Of a stretch of 64,000 bases of DNA, positions 34,451 through 43,260 are shown piece by piece. Location of the stretch: assembly GCA_020849765.1 (NCBI GenBank), contig JADLAY010000007.1, forward strand, positions 1 through 64,000. The letters run 5' to 3'. How positions within the stretch are numbered: position 1 is the stretch's first letter; each line of letters opens with the position of its first letter. The DNA comes from Anaerolineae bacterium (lineage in GTDB: Bacteria; Chloroflexota; Anaerolineae; Aggregatilineales; Phototrophicaceae). Under the pieces are notes generated by a model. That model was given only the letters and a program-made list of their open reading frames with translations. It did no database searches and was not told where the DNA came from. A program made the translations under genes and the position numbers.

Positions 34451-35032
34451 ATGTCACGGCGGCGGTTTCTCCTTCTGCTCATCCTCAGTGCGATCTTCAT
34501 TCCGTTAGCAGTTGCCCCGGTTCAGGCTCAAGGCAACGTGCTGCGCTTCGGCGGACGTCTGGTGGCTCTGGAACACGGCAGGCCGCTACAAACGGGCGAC
34601 CAGTACATTGACCTGGTTACGGCGTATGACACGAGCTTCAAGCCGGGCGAAGATCCAACGGTTAACAGCCATTTTGCGCTACGGATGTTGGGGCCGGGTG
34701 GTGCAACCGATGGCGTCCTGATCGCCGAGAACTTCATACCCATGCCTGGCGATCCCGACTGGATCGCAGTCAGTGACGATCTTGGCTGGGCGGGCATTGA
34801 TACGACCGTGTCGCTGCTCGATCGCAACTCCGGTGAGATGGTCGACGTCGAGCTGCACATTTACTGGTGGGCCTACTCGTCGTATTTCGCACGGAACCCA
34901 TCCACACAGGCCCGTCAGGCCACTGTCGAAGGTTCGATCACGGTGCACGGGCCTCGCGGGTTCACGATTGAACTGCCTAACGCTTACGGCACGGTGGCGG
35001 ATGTGTTCACTTTTCGCCAATTTGAAGGATGA
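34451..35032 (+). CDS. Secreted hypothetical protein, 193 aa
   Basis: The start at ATG 34451 has GGAG 7 nt upstream and gives a clear signal peptide (MSRRRFLLLLILSAIFIPLA ... VQAQ). The mature part is beta-rich (NVLRFGGRLVALEHGRPLQT, TVSLLDRNSGEMVDVELHIY) without cysteines or a known catalytic motif. It is probably an extracytoplasmic protein of unknown role. Codons upstream to 34313 would hide the signal sequence and are rejected. Confidence 0.72.
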   Translation: MSRRRFLLLLILSAIFIPLAVAPVQAQGNVLRFGGRLVALEHGRPLQTGDQYIDLVTAYDTSFKPGEDPTVNSHFALRMLGPGGATDGVLIAENFIPMPGDPDWIAVSDDLGWAGIDTTVSLLDRNSGEMVDVELHIYWWAYSSYFARNPSTQARQATVEGSITVHGPRGFTIELPNAYGTVADVFTFRQFEG

Positions 35033-35078
35033 GCGACCTGCGAGCATATCTCAGCTCTTGCACGGAATAGGCGCATAT

Positions 35079-35106
35079 GGGGGCGAGGCAGCGCCTCGCC
35101 CCTACA
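35079..35106. repeat. GTAG-family palindrome
   Basis: The stem GGGGCGAGGC/GCCTCGCCCC is followed by CTAC. It lies in the 200-bp spacer after the secreted protein and may act as its terminator. Confidence 0.6.
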
Positions 35107-35232
35107 CTGGCACGTCCCATATCTTCTTCCGAGTCTTCTGTGGTTCAGATCCTGTCGCGTCACTTTTGTGCGTCATTCGGCGTCTGAAGGTGTATAACGA
35201 ACTGGATCGAACACACACCTCAGGATGAAGGC

Positions 35233-36057
35233 ATGAAACTTGCGCTGAACTACTCGCCGCCGGCCGCGGCCCTGCTTGATGCCGGGCAGATCGCCATCGA
35301 CGTCTACAAAACCACCGAGTGGCCGAGCATGATCGCCGATGCGCAGCGCCAGCGTCCCGCCTACGCACACTTCCCGTTCCTGGCCGGGCGCGACGACATC
35401 GGCAAGGTCGGCTTTGAGCGGGTTGAGGCGGCGCTGGCGGAGACGGGCACACCGTACGTCAACACCCATCTGGCACCGCGCGCGGCGGATTTCGGCGTCG
35501 ACATGTTCGCGGACGACGCGGCCCTGACCGGACGCTACACCGACGCGATGCTGCGCGACATCGCTGCCCTGACCGATCACTTCGGCGCGGACAAAGTCAT
35601 CCTCGAAAACGCCAACTACGACCCCAACTACGACATCCCGATCGCCGTCATTCGCCCGGCGCTGATCGCGCAGATGGTGCGCGAGACGGGCTGCGGCTTC
35701 CTGCTCGACCTCGGTCACGCCAAGATGTCCGCGACCTACTTCGGCATGGACGTGTTCGAGTATTTCGATCAGCTTCCGCTCGACATGCTGCGCGAGCTGC
35801 ACGTAGCGGGCACGCGATACAGCGAGGAAGAGCAGCGGCTGGTCGATCACTTCCCGATGACCGACCACGATTGGACGCTGGTCGAATGGGCATTGGGCAA
35901 GATCGCGGCGGGCGACATGCCGCAGCCGTGGGCGGTCGCGCTCGAATACGGCGGTGCGGGGCCGACGTTCGTCTGGCGCAGCGACCCGGTCGTGATCGAG
36001 CGGGATACCAACGGCCTGGCCGCGCTGCTCACCCAGGCGCATCTGGTGGATGCGTAG
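35233..36057 (+). CDS. DUF692-like (MNIO) TIM-barrel protein
   Basis: A 274-residue TIM barrel. The opening MKLALNYSPPAAALLDAGQI and the order of metal-type motifs YVNTHLAP, VILENANYDP, FLLDLGHAKMSA, LRELHVAGT, HDWTLVEW and VALEYGG match DUF692/multinuclear non-haem iron oxidases, a superfamily also related to xylose-isomerase-like barrels. Some members modify ribosomally made peptides and need a partner protein and a Cys-rich precursor. None is obvious next door, so an alternative is a generic sugar-phosphate isomerase-like enzyme. AGGATGAAGG precedes the ATG. Confidence 0.65.
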   Translation: MKLALNYSPPAAALLDAGQIAIDVYKTTEWPSMIADAQRQRPAYAHFPFLAGRDDIGKVGFERVEAALAETGTPYVNTHLAPRAADFGVDMFADDAALTGRYTDAMLRDIAALTDHFGADKVILENANYDPNYDIPIAVIRPALIAQMVRETGCGFLLDLGHAKMSATYFGMDVFEYFDQLPLDMLRELHVAGTRYSEEEQRLVDHFPMTDHDWTLVEWALGKIAAGDMPQPWAVALEYGGAGPTFVWRSDPVVIERDTNGLAALLTQAHLVDA

Positions 36058-36198
36058 GACGAGATACGGCATCCACTTCTTGACACATCGCACTTCCACA
36101 ATCTCGCCGATCCGGCACACTTTGCGCGCTTGCCCGCATCTTAGTGATGAGCACGTGCATCATCCACCGGAAGCCTGAACGAGTCATGGAGTGTACCC

Positions 36199-36690
36199 AT
36201 GTTAAGTGACCTGACGATCCCGCAGCCGACGCTGCCGCTGATCCCGCCGGAGTATCCGCAGCCAAAGACGGCGGATGTGCTTTTGCCGTGGGACTTCGTC
36301 GTCCAGCAGATGAGCGCCGCCGAGTATTACTGGTTGGCGACCTCCGGCGCGGACGGCGTCACCCACACGATGCCCGTCTGGGGCTACTGGTTCCGCGACC
36401 GGATTCACTTCGACGGCAGCCCGGACACGCGCTGGGCGCGCAACCTGCTGCAGAACCCGCAGATCGCCGTCCATCTGCCGAGCGCCGAGCAGGTCGTCAT
36501 CATCGAGGGGCGGGCGGCCATGCTCGACGAGGCAGACCTGGGCGCGGACGTGTGGGCGGCACTCGATGCAGCCTTCCAGCAGAAGTACCACGTCAAGCAG
36601 GGATCGCCGTTCTGGGTCGTGCATCCGCGCAAGGTGCTGGCCTGGGATACGCCCGGTCTCGAACGCATGACGCGCTGGGTGTTCGGGTAG
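36199..36690 (+). CDS. PNPOx-like split-barrel flavin/F420 oxidoreductase
   Basis: A 163-residue split-barrel protein of the pyridoxamine-phosphate-oxidase superfamily. YYWLATSGADGVTHTMPVWG is the strand pair that opens this fold, DRIHFDGSPDTRWARNLLQN is the cofactor-phosphate region, and the C-terminal FWVVHPRKVLAWDT is characteristic of F420-type or haem/FMN-type members. GGAG precedes the ATG. Together with the F420 reductase at 446-1 it suggests F420 use, but FMN cannot be ruled out. Confidence 0.82.
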   Translation: MLSDLTIPQPTLPLIPPEYPQPKTADVLLPWDFVVQQMSAAEYYWLATSGADGVTHTMPVWGYWFRDRIHFDGSPDTRWARNLLQNPQIAVHLPSAEQVVIIEGRAAMLDEADLGADVWAALDAAFQQKYHVKQGSPFWVVHPRKVLAWDTPGLERMTRWVFG

Positions 36691-36757
36691 GGGCGCAAAT
36701 TACAGGGCACGGGTGCATCTCCATGATGTGCCCGTTTGGTGGAGGTTGTGTGGCAGC

Positions 36758-37192
36758 CTAGGGTTGGTCGGTCGAGCGGAGGAACTGTATCAAATCGCCG
36801 GGGGTGCAAATCTTCAGACCGGATTTCTCGGCTACGATCGGCGGATCGAGAAGGTCAGCGCGGTCAAATGTCAGCAGATACTCGCAGCGGGCGGCGATAG
36901 CGCCTGCGACGACTGGCGCATCCTTCAACACGACATACTGTTCTGCCTCGTTGATCAGCGACGGGGCAACTTCCACAACTTCGAATGCCAGCAAATCCAG
37001 GGCGAGCACGAACGCATTCAGATGGGCAGATGCATCTTGCCGAATGTTTCGTTCGACTTCATCGATGACATAACTTGAGACGACAAGGGCAATTTGACCG
37101 CGTCGGTAACGCTTGAGCAGTTCGCGACCTGCTCCCGTTGGAGACACAACTGCAGAATACAGAGCGCTTGAGTCCAGAAACGCTCGTATCAT
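36758..37192 (-). CDS. PIN-domain ribonuclease toxin
   Basis: A 144-residue PIN domain: FLDSSALYSAVV (first Asp), SSYVIDEVERN (Glu), LKDAPVVAGAIAARC (Asp pair region) and YLLTFDRADLLD (last Asp). All four acidic positions of the VapC-type active site are present. Its ATG overlaps the antitoxin stop by four bases. It probably cleaves RNA when freed from the AbrB-type partner. It lies convergent to the PNPOx gene. Confidence 0.88.
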   Translation of the reverse strand: MIRAFLDSSALYSAVVSPTGAGRELLKRYRRGQIALVVSSYVIDEVERNIRQDASAHLNAFVLALDLLAFEVVEVAPSLINEAEQYVVLKDAPVVAGAIAARCEYLLTFDRADLLDPPIVAEKSGLKICTPGDLIQFLRSTDQP

Positions 37193-37473
37193 GCTTCCGG
37201 GTCGATGTCGTAATGATCTTTAAGCAGTTCTTTGCGGATCTCCGGGCTGCGCGCCATCATCACCTCTAGCGTAATGCCTTTGTCCAGCATTGCCGCGCCA
37301 ACCTGATCGAGCAGCTTGTCAATCAGATCGTCTTTCGAGCCGACCAGGAGGCCCGCTTCAGTCTCGACAATTGCGACTTCATCGCCTGCCTTGAGGCCAT
37401 ACTTCGCCAGGAGTTCTGGTGAGAGATTGACATCACCTGAAACAGAGATCGTTGCAGAGCGTGCACGTTCCAT
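37189..37473 (-). CDS. AbrB/MazE-type antitoxin
   Basis: A 94-residue protein with an N-terminal swapped-hairpin DNA-binding domain (SVSGDVNLSPELLAKYGLKA, then GDEVAIVETEAGLLV) and a helical C-terminus likely to bind the PIN toxin encoded downstream. The ATGA overlap and gene order are standard for a type II module, which usually represses its own promoter. Confidence 0.87.
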   Translation of the reverse strand: MERARSATISVSGDVNLSPELLAKYGLKAGDEVAIVETEAGLLVGSKDDLIDKLLDQVGAAMLDKGITLEVMMARSPEIRKELLKDHYDIDPEA

Positions 37474-37684
37474 GAGGGGAAAACCTCAACCATGTGATTG
37501 CGCCCTTAGTATACCAGAAAGAGATGCTACCCTCATCTCGTTCACCGGCATATCGGCATTGGCGTTGTAGCCAAAAGCTAATCCGCGAATTCGCTAACCT
37601 GCTGCAAGCCCCATCCCCATCCGCGCAAACGGCGTTATGCTTGACGGCACAATCCACTATGCACTCACGCTAAGGCAAGCGCGC
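37474..37684. repeat. Intergenic with octamer run
   Basis: At 37577-37606 the 8-bp-phased words GCTAATCC GCGAATTC GCT recur from 15266, 15438 and 39916. No gene is seen. The region is the shared upstream area of the antitoxin and the FAD oxidase. Confidence 0.5.
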
Positions 37685-38845
37685 ATGTCAAACACGGCAG
37701 ACGTCATCATTATCGGGGGTGGAGTCCAGGGCGCGAGCCTGGCCTTTCATCTGGCGCAACGCGGCCTGGATGTCATCACACTCGAAAAGCAGTTTGTCGG
37801 CGCCGGAGCGACGGGACGTTCCAGCGGCCTCGTGCGCATGCACTACGACAACGAGGTCAACTCACGCCTGGCGTGGGAGTCGTTCAAGTACTTCACCAAC
37901 TGGGAAGAGCGGGTCGGCGGCGACTGCGGATTCACGCGCACCGGCTTCATCCAGATCGTCGCCAGGGATCAGCAGGATAAGCTGCGCGCCAACGTCGCCA
38001 TGCACCAGCGGATCGGCATTCCGTCGCTCGTGATCGGGGCGGACGACGTCAAACGGCTGGCGCCCAGCTTCGCGACCGATGACTTCGACGTGGCCGCCTA
38101 CGAGCCGGAATCCGGCTACGCCATGCCGAGCGACACGGCGAGCGCGTTGATGACGGCGGCCCGCGAAAAAGGGGCACGGCTGGTGCAGGGCTGCGCCGTC
38201 ACCGGCATCAAGGTGGCGGGTGGCAAGGTCGAGGGCGTCGAGACGACGCAGGGCGACTTCTTCGCGCCGGTGGTGGTCAATGCAGCGGGCGCCTGGGCGG
38301 GGCAGATCAACAAGCTGGCGGACGTGGAGATTCCGTTCGACACCTGGCGTCACGACACCATGTTCGTCGTCCGCCCGCCGGAGATCGGCCCCTCGCACCC
38401 GACCGTCATCGACTTCCCGAAAGAACTCTATTTCCGCCCTGAAGGTGGGCTGACCCTGGTCGGCCTGGAAGATGGCAACCCGCTGGGCGAATCGCCGGAT
38501 AGCGACAGCGATCATGCGAAGAGCGGCTTCGTCGACCGCGCGATTGACCGCATCTGCCTGCGCGTGCCGGTGATGGATCAGGGCGGGCTGCACAGCGCGC
38601 ACGGAGGCTACGATGGCATCACGCCGGATCAGCATCCGCTGCTCGGCACTGCCGGGCCGGACGGCTTCTACCTGGACTGCGGCCACAGCGGAACCGGCTT
38701 CAAGACCGCTCCGGCAGTCGGGCGCTGCATGGCGGAACTGATCGTGGACGGCGCGGCGCAGACGGTCGACATCTCGTCGTTCGCGCCGGATCGGTTCGCC
38801 AGGGGCAAGGCCATCAAAGGCAACTACGAAACCATCTGGCATTGA
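37685..38845 (+). CDS. FAD-dependent amino-acid oxidase-type oxidoreductase (DAO family)
   Basis: A 386-residue DAO-family flavoprotein. ADVIIIGGGVQGASLAFHLA binds the ADP part of FAD. GATGRSSGLVRMHYDNE is the sarcosine/glycine-oxidase signature, VVNAAGAWAGQIN is the second FAD-contact strand, and PLLGTAGPDGFYLDCGHSG with GTGFKTAPAVG closes the site. It probably oxidises a secondary or primary amine (sarcosine, glycine or dimethylglycine type), producing iminium and peroxide or reduced carrier. The start MSNTADV at 37685 is selected by homology length. No partner subunit is adjacent. Confidence 0.88.
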   Translation: MSNTADVIIIGGGVQGASLAFHLAQRGLDVITLEKQFVGAGATGRSSGLVRMHYDNEVNSRLAWESFKYFTNWEERVGGDCGFTRTGFIQIVARDQQDKLRANVAMHQRIGIPSLVIGADDVKRLAPSFATDDFDVAAYEPESGYAMPSDTASALMTAAREKGARLVQGCAVTGIKVAGGKVEGVETTQGDFFAPVVVNAAGAWAGQINKLADVEIPFDTWRHDTMFVVRPPEIGPSHPTVIDFPKELYFRPEGGLTLVGLEDGNPLGESPDSDSDHAKSGFVDRAIDRICLRVPVMDQGGLHSAHGGYDGITPDQHPLLGTAGPDGFYLDCGHSGTGFKTAPAVGRCMAELIVDGAAQTVDISSFAPDRFARGKAIKGNYETIWH

Positions 38846-38885
38846 TCGTGCGCACTTCGGTTAAGTACACAGTGCGTATGCGAAT

Positions 38886-39569
38886 CTAGTTCTCGGTTTT
38901 CTTCTGCGCAATTTCTTGGCGGCGAAGTTCTGTTGCTTCGCGGATTTTCGCGCTGCGGATGAATAATTGGTAAAGGACGTCTTTCATAAGTTCTAGAAGG
39001 ATAACGGCGCGCTCTATGTTTACTTTTGGAAGATGAGGATGCGCTCCATCGTGCCCAGACAAGATAATTTGCTTCAACATTTGATACGTTTCTTCGTCAA
39101 TTCCCGCAGGTTCTTTTACCTCGTCCAGTTGTGCTTCTACACGGGTTTTGCCTTCTGCCCCGAGTTCAACAAACATGCTTTGTGCTGTCCGGCGGCACAT
39201 TGCGGCAAAGGCGTTGTAGCACTGATTGGAGTAACAGGTAAGTGCTTCGTCGAAAGCTTCTGCTACCTCCAGAGGGAGATAGTTGAGTTCGAAAGTTACT
39301 TTCGGGAGTTCGACTTCTTCAACAGTGTTTTCCACAATTTGAATGTTCGAGGGGTCTACTCTAGCTGCTTCGAATCGCAAGAAGACGGGCTCTTTACAAT
39401 TATTGCACATATAACAAACACCAACTTTTCGAAGTTCGAAACGAGATACTAGCTCGTAGCGCGGTATCGAAACTGCTGTGATGTTTGTAGAAGTTAGGCA
39501 ATGTGGACAAGTGATCTTGAAATGTCGATCGAAGACACTAGTGGGATGGTTGTCAGAGTTTATCCTCAT
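38886..39569 (-). CDS. DUF4145-domain protein, AT-rich
   Basis: A 227-residue protein. An N-terminal zinc ribbon (CPHCLTSTN and CYMCNNCKEP) precedes the DUF4145 helical domain: ALTCYSNQCYNAFAAMCRRT, ILSGHDGAHPHLPKVNIERA, VILLELMKDVLYQLF. DUF4145 often occurs in or near restriction and defence loci, sometimes fused to nucleases. The gene and its 5' flank are visibly lower in GC than every neighbour, suggesting recent acquisition. There is no companion nuclease here. Confidence 0.85.
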   Translation of the reverse strand: MRINSDNHPTSVFDRHFKITCPHCLTSTNITAVSIPRYELVSRFELRKVGVCYMCNNCKEPVFLRFEAARVDPSNIQIVENTVEEVELPKVTFELNYLPLEVAEAFDEALTCYSNQCYNAFAAMCRRTAQSMFVELGAEGKTRVEAQLDEVKEPAGIDEETYQMLKQIILSGHDGAHPHLPKVNIERAVILLELMKDVLYQLFIRSAKIREATELRRQEIAQKKTEN

Positions 39570-39974
39570 TCTGATTTGGGCCTTCTACACCAACACTCAA
39601 GTGAAGACATTGCTTGGTCAAATATCGCCGATCAAGGTATCTTAGCTGATTCTACCAGAAAACAATAAACAAAGTGGTCTTCTTTGTGTCACGAGGACCA
39701 TGTGGATCGCAAACAAACAATTGACGAGCCTGCTGAGATATGGGCATTTGGAGATCATCTTTTTAGCTTGATTGACAACGGTTGCCTATCGGGGGAAGGT
39801 CAAGTTACCACTATGAATTGATTGATGGGGAAGGTGTGCGGCGGTGTCCTCATCCCATTCACTGGCGCAGCGCCCTCGCACAGCGTTAAAATCCCGCACA
39901 TAGTGGTGCGAAAGAGCTAATCTGCTAATTCGCTAACCTGCTCATCTGCTAACCTGCTATCGAGGATCGTCATC
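39570..39974. other. AT-rich spacer ending in an octamer array
   Basis: 405 bp with no credible gene. The left 250 bp share the low GC of the DUF4145 gene and look like the rest of an acquired segment. At 39916-39960 five phased octamers (GCTAATCT GCTAATTC ...) lie directly before the ribosome site of the molybdenum subunit gene. Confidence 0.55.
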
Positions 39975-42206
39975 GTGGCTGAGGAAAAATCACGCAACAT
40001 CGCCATCGGGCAGAGCATGCTCCGCATCGACGCACAGGGGAAAGTCACAGGCGAAACGCCTTATCCGGGCGACTTCGACATGGACGGCCAGCTGTGGATG
40101 AAGATCCGCTTCAGCGACCGGCCGCACGCGCGCGTGCTCAGCATCGACACGACCCAGGCGAAAGCGCTGCGCGGCGTCCACGGTGTATTCACGGCGGCGG
40201 ATGTGCCGGTCAATGAGTATGGCCTCGTCTACAAGGATCAGCCGGTGCTGTGTGGCCCCGGCAGCTCAGTGGCGGGCGGTGATGTCGTCCGCTGCTACAT
40301 GGACATGGTCGCAGTCGTCGTCGCCGAGAGCGAGGCGATTGCCGCGCAGGCCGCCAGGCTGATCGAGATCGAGTATGAAGATCTGCCGCCGGTGTTCGAC
40401 GTGCACGAGGCGATGGCATCCTCCGCGCCGCAGATCCACCCGAAATACGAGCACAACACGCTGTGTCACTTCCGCATCCGCAAGGGGGATATGGACGCGG
40501 GCTGGGCCGATGCCGACGTGGTCGTCGAGGGTGAGTTCAGCACCGGCTACCAGGAGCATGCCTACTTACAGCCGGAGGCCGGGCTCGGCTATGTCGACGA
40601 GCAGGGCCGGGTGACGGTCGTCGTCGCCGGGCAGTGGACGCACGAGGATCAGGACTTGATCTGCCACGCGCTCGGTCTGCCGCCGGAGCAGGTGCGCGTG
40701 ATCTACCCGGCCATCGGCGGGGCGTTCGGCGGGCGCGAGGACATGAGCATCCAGATCGTGCTGGCACTGGCCGTGTGGAAGCTGGGCCGCCCGATCAAGA
40801 CGATCTGGAGCCGCGAGGAGTCGATCAAGTATCACCACAAGCGCCATCCGATCTACATCAAACTCAAGTGGGGCGCGCGCAAAGACGGCACGATCACGGC
40901 TATGCTCGGCGAGGTGATCGGCGACGCCGGGCCGTACAACTACACCTCGACCAAAGTGCTCGGCAACGCCAACCTGATGATCACCGGGCCGTACGAGTGC
41001 GAGAACGTCCACACGGATACCTACGGCGTGATCACGAACAACATCGCGACCGGCGCCTTCCGCGGTTTCGGCGCACCGCAGGCCTGCTTCGCCGCCGAAT
41101 CGATCATGAATCAACTGGCCGAGAAACTCGGCATCGACCCGATCGCGATCCGGCTCAAGAACTGCGTCCGCGAGGGCAGCTATATCTCGGTCGGGACGCC
41201 GCTGCCGCCCGGCGTGACGATGGATCGTGTGATCGAATCCGGGGCGCGTGAAAGCGGCTGGGTAGCGAACGGCTCACAATGGCAGCGGCCAGCCGTGCCG
41301 ACCGATCTACCGCCGCATCTGCGCCGGGGCATCGGCTTCGCCTGCGGCTTCAAGAACGTCGGCTACAGCTTCGGTTTCCCGGAGCAGAGCTGGGCCACGG
41401 TCGAGATCTACGGCGCGTCCGAGATCGAGCGCGTCGTCGTGCGCCACGGCGGCGCGGAGGTCGGCCAGGGCACGCATACGGTCATGGTGCAGATGGCCGC
41501 CGAGGGTGCGGGCGTGCCGGTCGAGAAAGTCCAGTTGATCGGCCACGACACCGCCGAGACGCAGAGCGCCGGGAGCGCCAGCGCCTCACGCCTGACCTTC
41601 ATGGCCGGGAATGCGATCAAGGGCGCGGCAGAGAAGGCGCTGGCGCAGTGGAAGAACGAGGAGCGCCCGGCCATCGCCACCTACCAGTATCGCCCGCCCA
41701 AGACGACGCCTTACGACCCGGAGACGGGCCGCGCCGATCCGAATTTCGCCTACGGCTACGTGGCGCAGGCGGTCGAAGTGCTGGTCGATATCGAGACGGG
41801 GCACGTCCAGGTGCTGCGCGTGATCAGCGCCAACGACGTCGGACGCGCGATCAACCCCAAGCTGGTGCAGGGCCAGATCGAGGGTGCGGTCGTCCAGGCG
41901 CTCGGCTACACGCTGATGGAACATCTCGTCTCGAAAGACGGGCGCATCGTCAACCCTTACCTGTCGACCTACCTGATCCCGACCGTGCTCGACGTGCCGC
42001 TGGAGGTCAAGTCCGTCATCCTCGAATATGCCGACCCGATTGGGCCGTGGGGCGCGCGCGGCATGGCGGAGATGCCGTTCATCCCGCTGGCGCCCGCGAT
42101 TGCCGCCGCCATTCACGACGCGACCGGCGTCTGGCTGCACGACCTGCCGCTGATCCCGGAGCGGATCGTCGCCGGGCTGCGCGCGGAAGGCATCGGCGTG
42201 CTATGA
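39975..42206 (+). CDS. Molybdopterin-binding large subunit of a xanthine-dehydrogenase-type hydroxylase
   Basis: A 743-residue protein, with the usual shape for a separate Mo subunit. GQWTHEDQDLICHALGLPP and IGGAFGGREDMSIQ are pterin-contact motifs, GAFRGFGAPQACF (about residue 362) is the XDH-type loop, and GSASASRLTFMAGNA and GARGMAEMPFIP give the active-site Glu at about 699. The RGFG loop, not the cysteine-bearing loop of CO dehydrogenase, argues for a purine or N-heterocycle hydroxylase. A GTG start has GAGGAT nine nt upstream. The FAD/FeS partner lies at 29539; YqeB follows. The RNA would read two palindromes next. Confidence 0.93.
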   Translation: MAEEKSRNIAIGQSMLRIDAQGKVTGETPYPGDFDMDGQLWMKIRFSDRPHARVLSIDTTQAKALRGVHGVFTAADVPVNEYGLVYKDQPVLCGPGSSVAGGDVVRCYMDMVAVVVAESEAIAAQAARLIEIEYEDLPPVFDVHEAMASSAPQIHPKYEHNTLCHFRIRKGDMDAGWADADVVVEGEFSTGYQEHAYLQPEAGLGYVDEQGRVTVVVAGQWTHEDQDLICHALGLPPEQVRVIYPAIGGAFGGREDMSIQIVLALAVWKLGRPIKTIWSREESIKYHHKRHPIYIKLKWGARKDGTITAMLGEVIGDAGPYNYTSTKVLGNANLMITGPYECENVHTDTYGVITNNIATGAFRGFGAPQACFAAESIMNQLAEKLGIDPIAIRLKNCVREGSYISVGTPLPPGVTMDRVIESGARESGWVANGSQWQRPAVPTDLPPHLRRGIGFACGFKNVGYSFGFPEQSWATVEIYGASEIERVVVRHGGAEVGQGTHTVMVQMAAEGAGVPVEKVQLIGHDTAETQSAGSASASRLTFMAGNAIKGAAEKALAQWKNEERPAIATYQYRPPKTTPYDPETGRADPNFAYGYVAQAVEVLVDIETGHVQVLRVISANDVGRAINPKLVQGQIEGAVVQALGYTLMEHLVSKDGRIVNPYLSTYLIPTVLDVPLEVKSVILEYADPIGPWGARGMAEMPFIPLAPAIAAAIHDATGVWLHDLPLIPERIVAGLRAEGIGVL

Positions 42207-42235
42207 GGGGCTGTCGGCGCGTGTTATCATGCGGG

Positions 42236-42310
42236 TTATGGGCGGACGCCAAGAATGGCGTCCCTACAGGTTTCAACGGATCTGTAGGGACGCGCAACGG
42301 CGCGTCCGCT
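42236..42310. repeat. Two GTAG-family palindromes
   Basis: Stems GGACGCCA/TGGCGTCC (about 42243-42265, ending CCTAC) and GGACGCGC/GCGCGTCC (about 42285-42308, beginning GTAG) lie between the Mo subunit and YqeB genes. Confidence 0.65.
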
Positions 42311-42342
42311 GATATCTGTCAATTGATCAGACCAGCGCATAA

Positions 42343-43167
42343 ATGCCGTATCCATTCTTCGACCAAATCCTGATCTTCGTCCGTGGGGGCGGCGACCTGG
42401 GCAGCGGTGTGATTTACCGGCTGCACAAGGCGGGCTTCCCGGTCGTGCTGCTCGAACAGCCGACGCCGACCTTCGTGCGGCGGACGGTCAGCTTCGGCGA
42501 GGCGGTCTATAGCGATGCGATCGCCATCGAGGGCGTCACGTCGCGGCTCGTCCGCGGGCTGGATGGCATCAGCATGGCGATGCATGCGGGCGAGGTGCCC
42601 GTGGTGGTCGATCCTGAAGGCGAGACGCTGCAAATGCTGACGGCGACGGTCGTGATCGACGCGCGGATGGAGAAGCGCAACGCCGGCACCACGCTCGACG
42701 ACGCGCCGCTCGTGATCGCGCTCGGCCCCGGTTACACGGCGGGCGTCGACTGCCACGCCGTGATTGAGACGAATCGCGGCCACGACCTGGGCCGTGTCAT
42801 CTGGCAGGGCACCGCCGCCGCCGATACGGGCGAGCCGGGCACGATGGCCGGTCAGACGCATTCGCGCGTGCTGCGGGCGCCCGCAGCCGGGCACGTGCGC
42901 GCCCACGCCGCCATTGGCGACACGATCCAGGAAGGCCATGCCATCGCCGAGGTCGCCGGTCAACCGGTGCGCGCGGCTTTCACCGGCGTGCTCCGTGGGC
43001 TGATCCACCGCCAGGTGACCGTCACGCCCGGCATGAAGATCGGCGATCTCGACCCGCGCTGTGAACGGCGCGCCTGCTTCACCATCTCGGATAAGTCGCT
43101 CGCCATCGGCGGCGGCGCGCTGGAGGCGGTGCTCAGCGCGGAGGCCGTTCGGAGGCAGTTGGGGTGA
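42343..43167 (+). CDS. yqeB: YqeB/EF2563-type selenium-dependent molybdenum hydroxylase system protein
   Basis: A 274-residue protein. VRGGGDLGSGVIYRLHKAGF, then VVLLEQPTPTFVRRTVSFGE, is the opening that defines the YqeB family (TIGR03309), known from genomes that mature selenium-dependent molybdenum hydroxylases. The rest includes LGPGYTAGVDCHAVIETNRG, RVLRAPAAGHVRAHAAIGD (a lipoyl-like sandwich) and a C-terminal SLAIGGGALEAVLS. It follows the Mo subunit gene after 136 bp, consistent with cofactor maturation. Its exact chemistry is not established. Confidence 0.88.
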   Translation: MPYPFFDQILIFVRGGGDLGSGVIYRLHKAGFPVVLLEQPTPTFVRRTVSFGEAVYSDAIAIEGVTSRLVRGLDGISMAMHAGEVPVVVDPEGETLQMLTATVVIDARMEKRNAGTTLDDAPLVIALGPGYTAGVDCHAVIETNRGHDLGRVIWQGTAAADTGEPGTMAGQTHSRVLRAPAAGHVRAHAAIGDTIQEGHAIAEVAGQPVRAAFTGVLRGLIHRQVTVTPGMKIGDLDPRCERRACFTISDKSLAIGGGALEAVLSAEAVRRQLG

Positions 43168-43170
43168 CGC

Positions 43171-43198
43171 CAGCGGGCGGCAAGAATGCCGCCCCTAC
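43171..43198. repeat. GTAG-family palindrome after yqeB
   Basis: The stem GGGCGGCA/TGCCGCCC ends in CTAC. It may terminate the yqeB transcript. Confidence 0.6.
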
Positions 43199-43260
43199 AC
43201 ACTCTTGCTTACGCACCTCGCAGTCGGCATAATCCCCGGCATTCCACGAAATGAGGCGGC

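Noticed and set aside
39975-42206. CO dehydrogenase large subunit (CoxL form I)
   Set aside because: The active-site loop reads FRGFGAP rather than the Cys-bearing CoxL loop.
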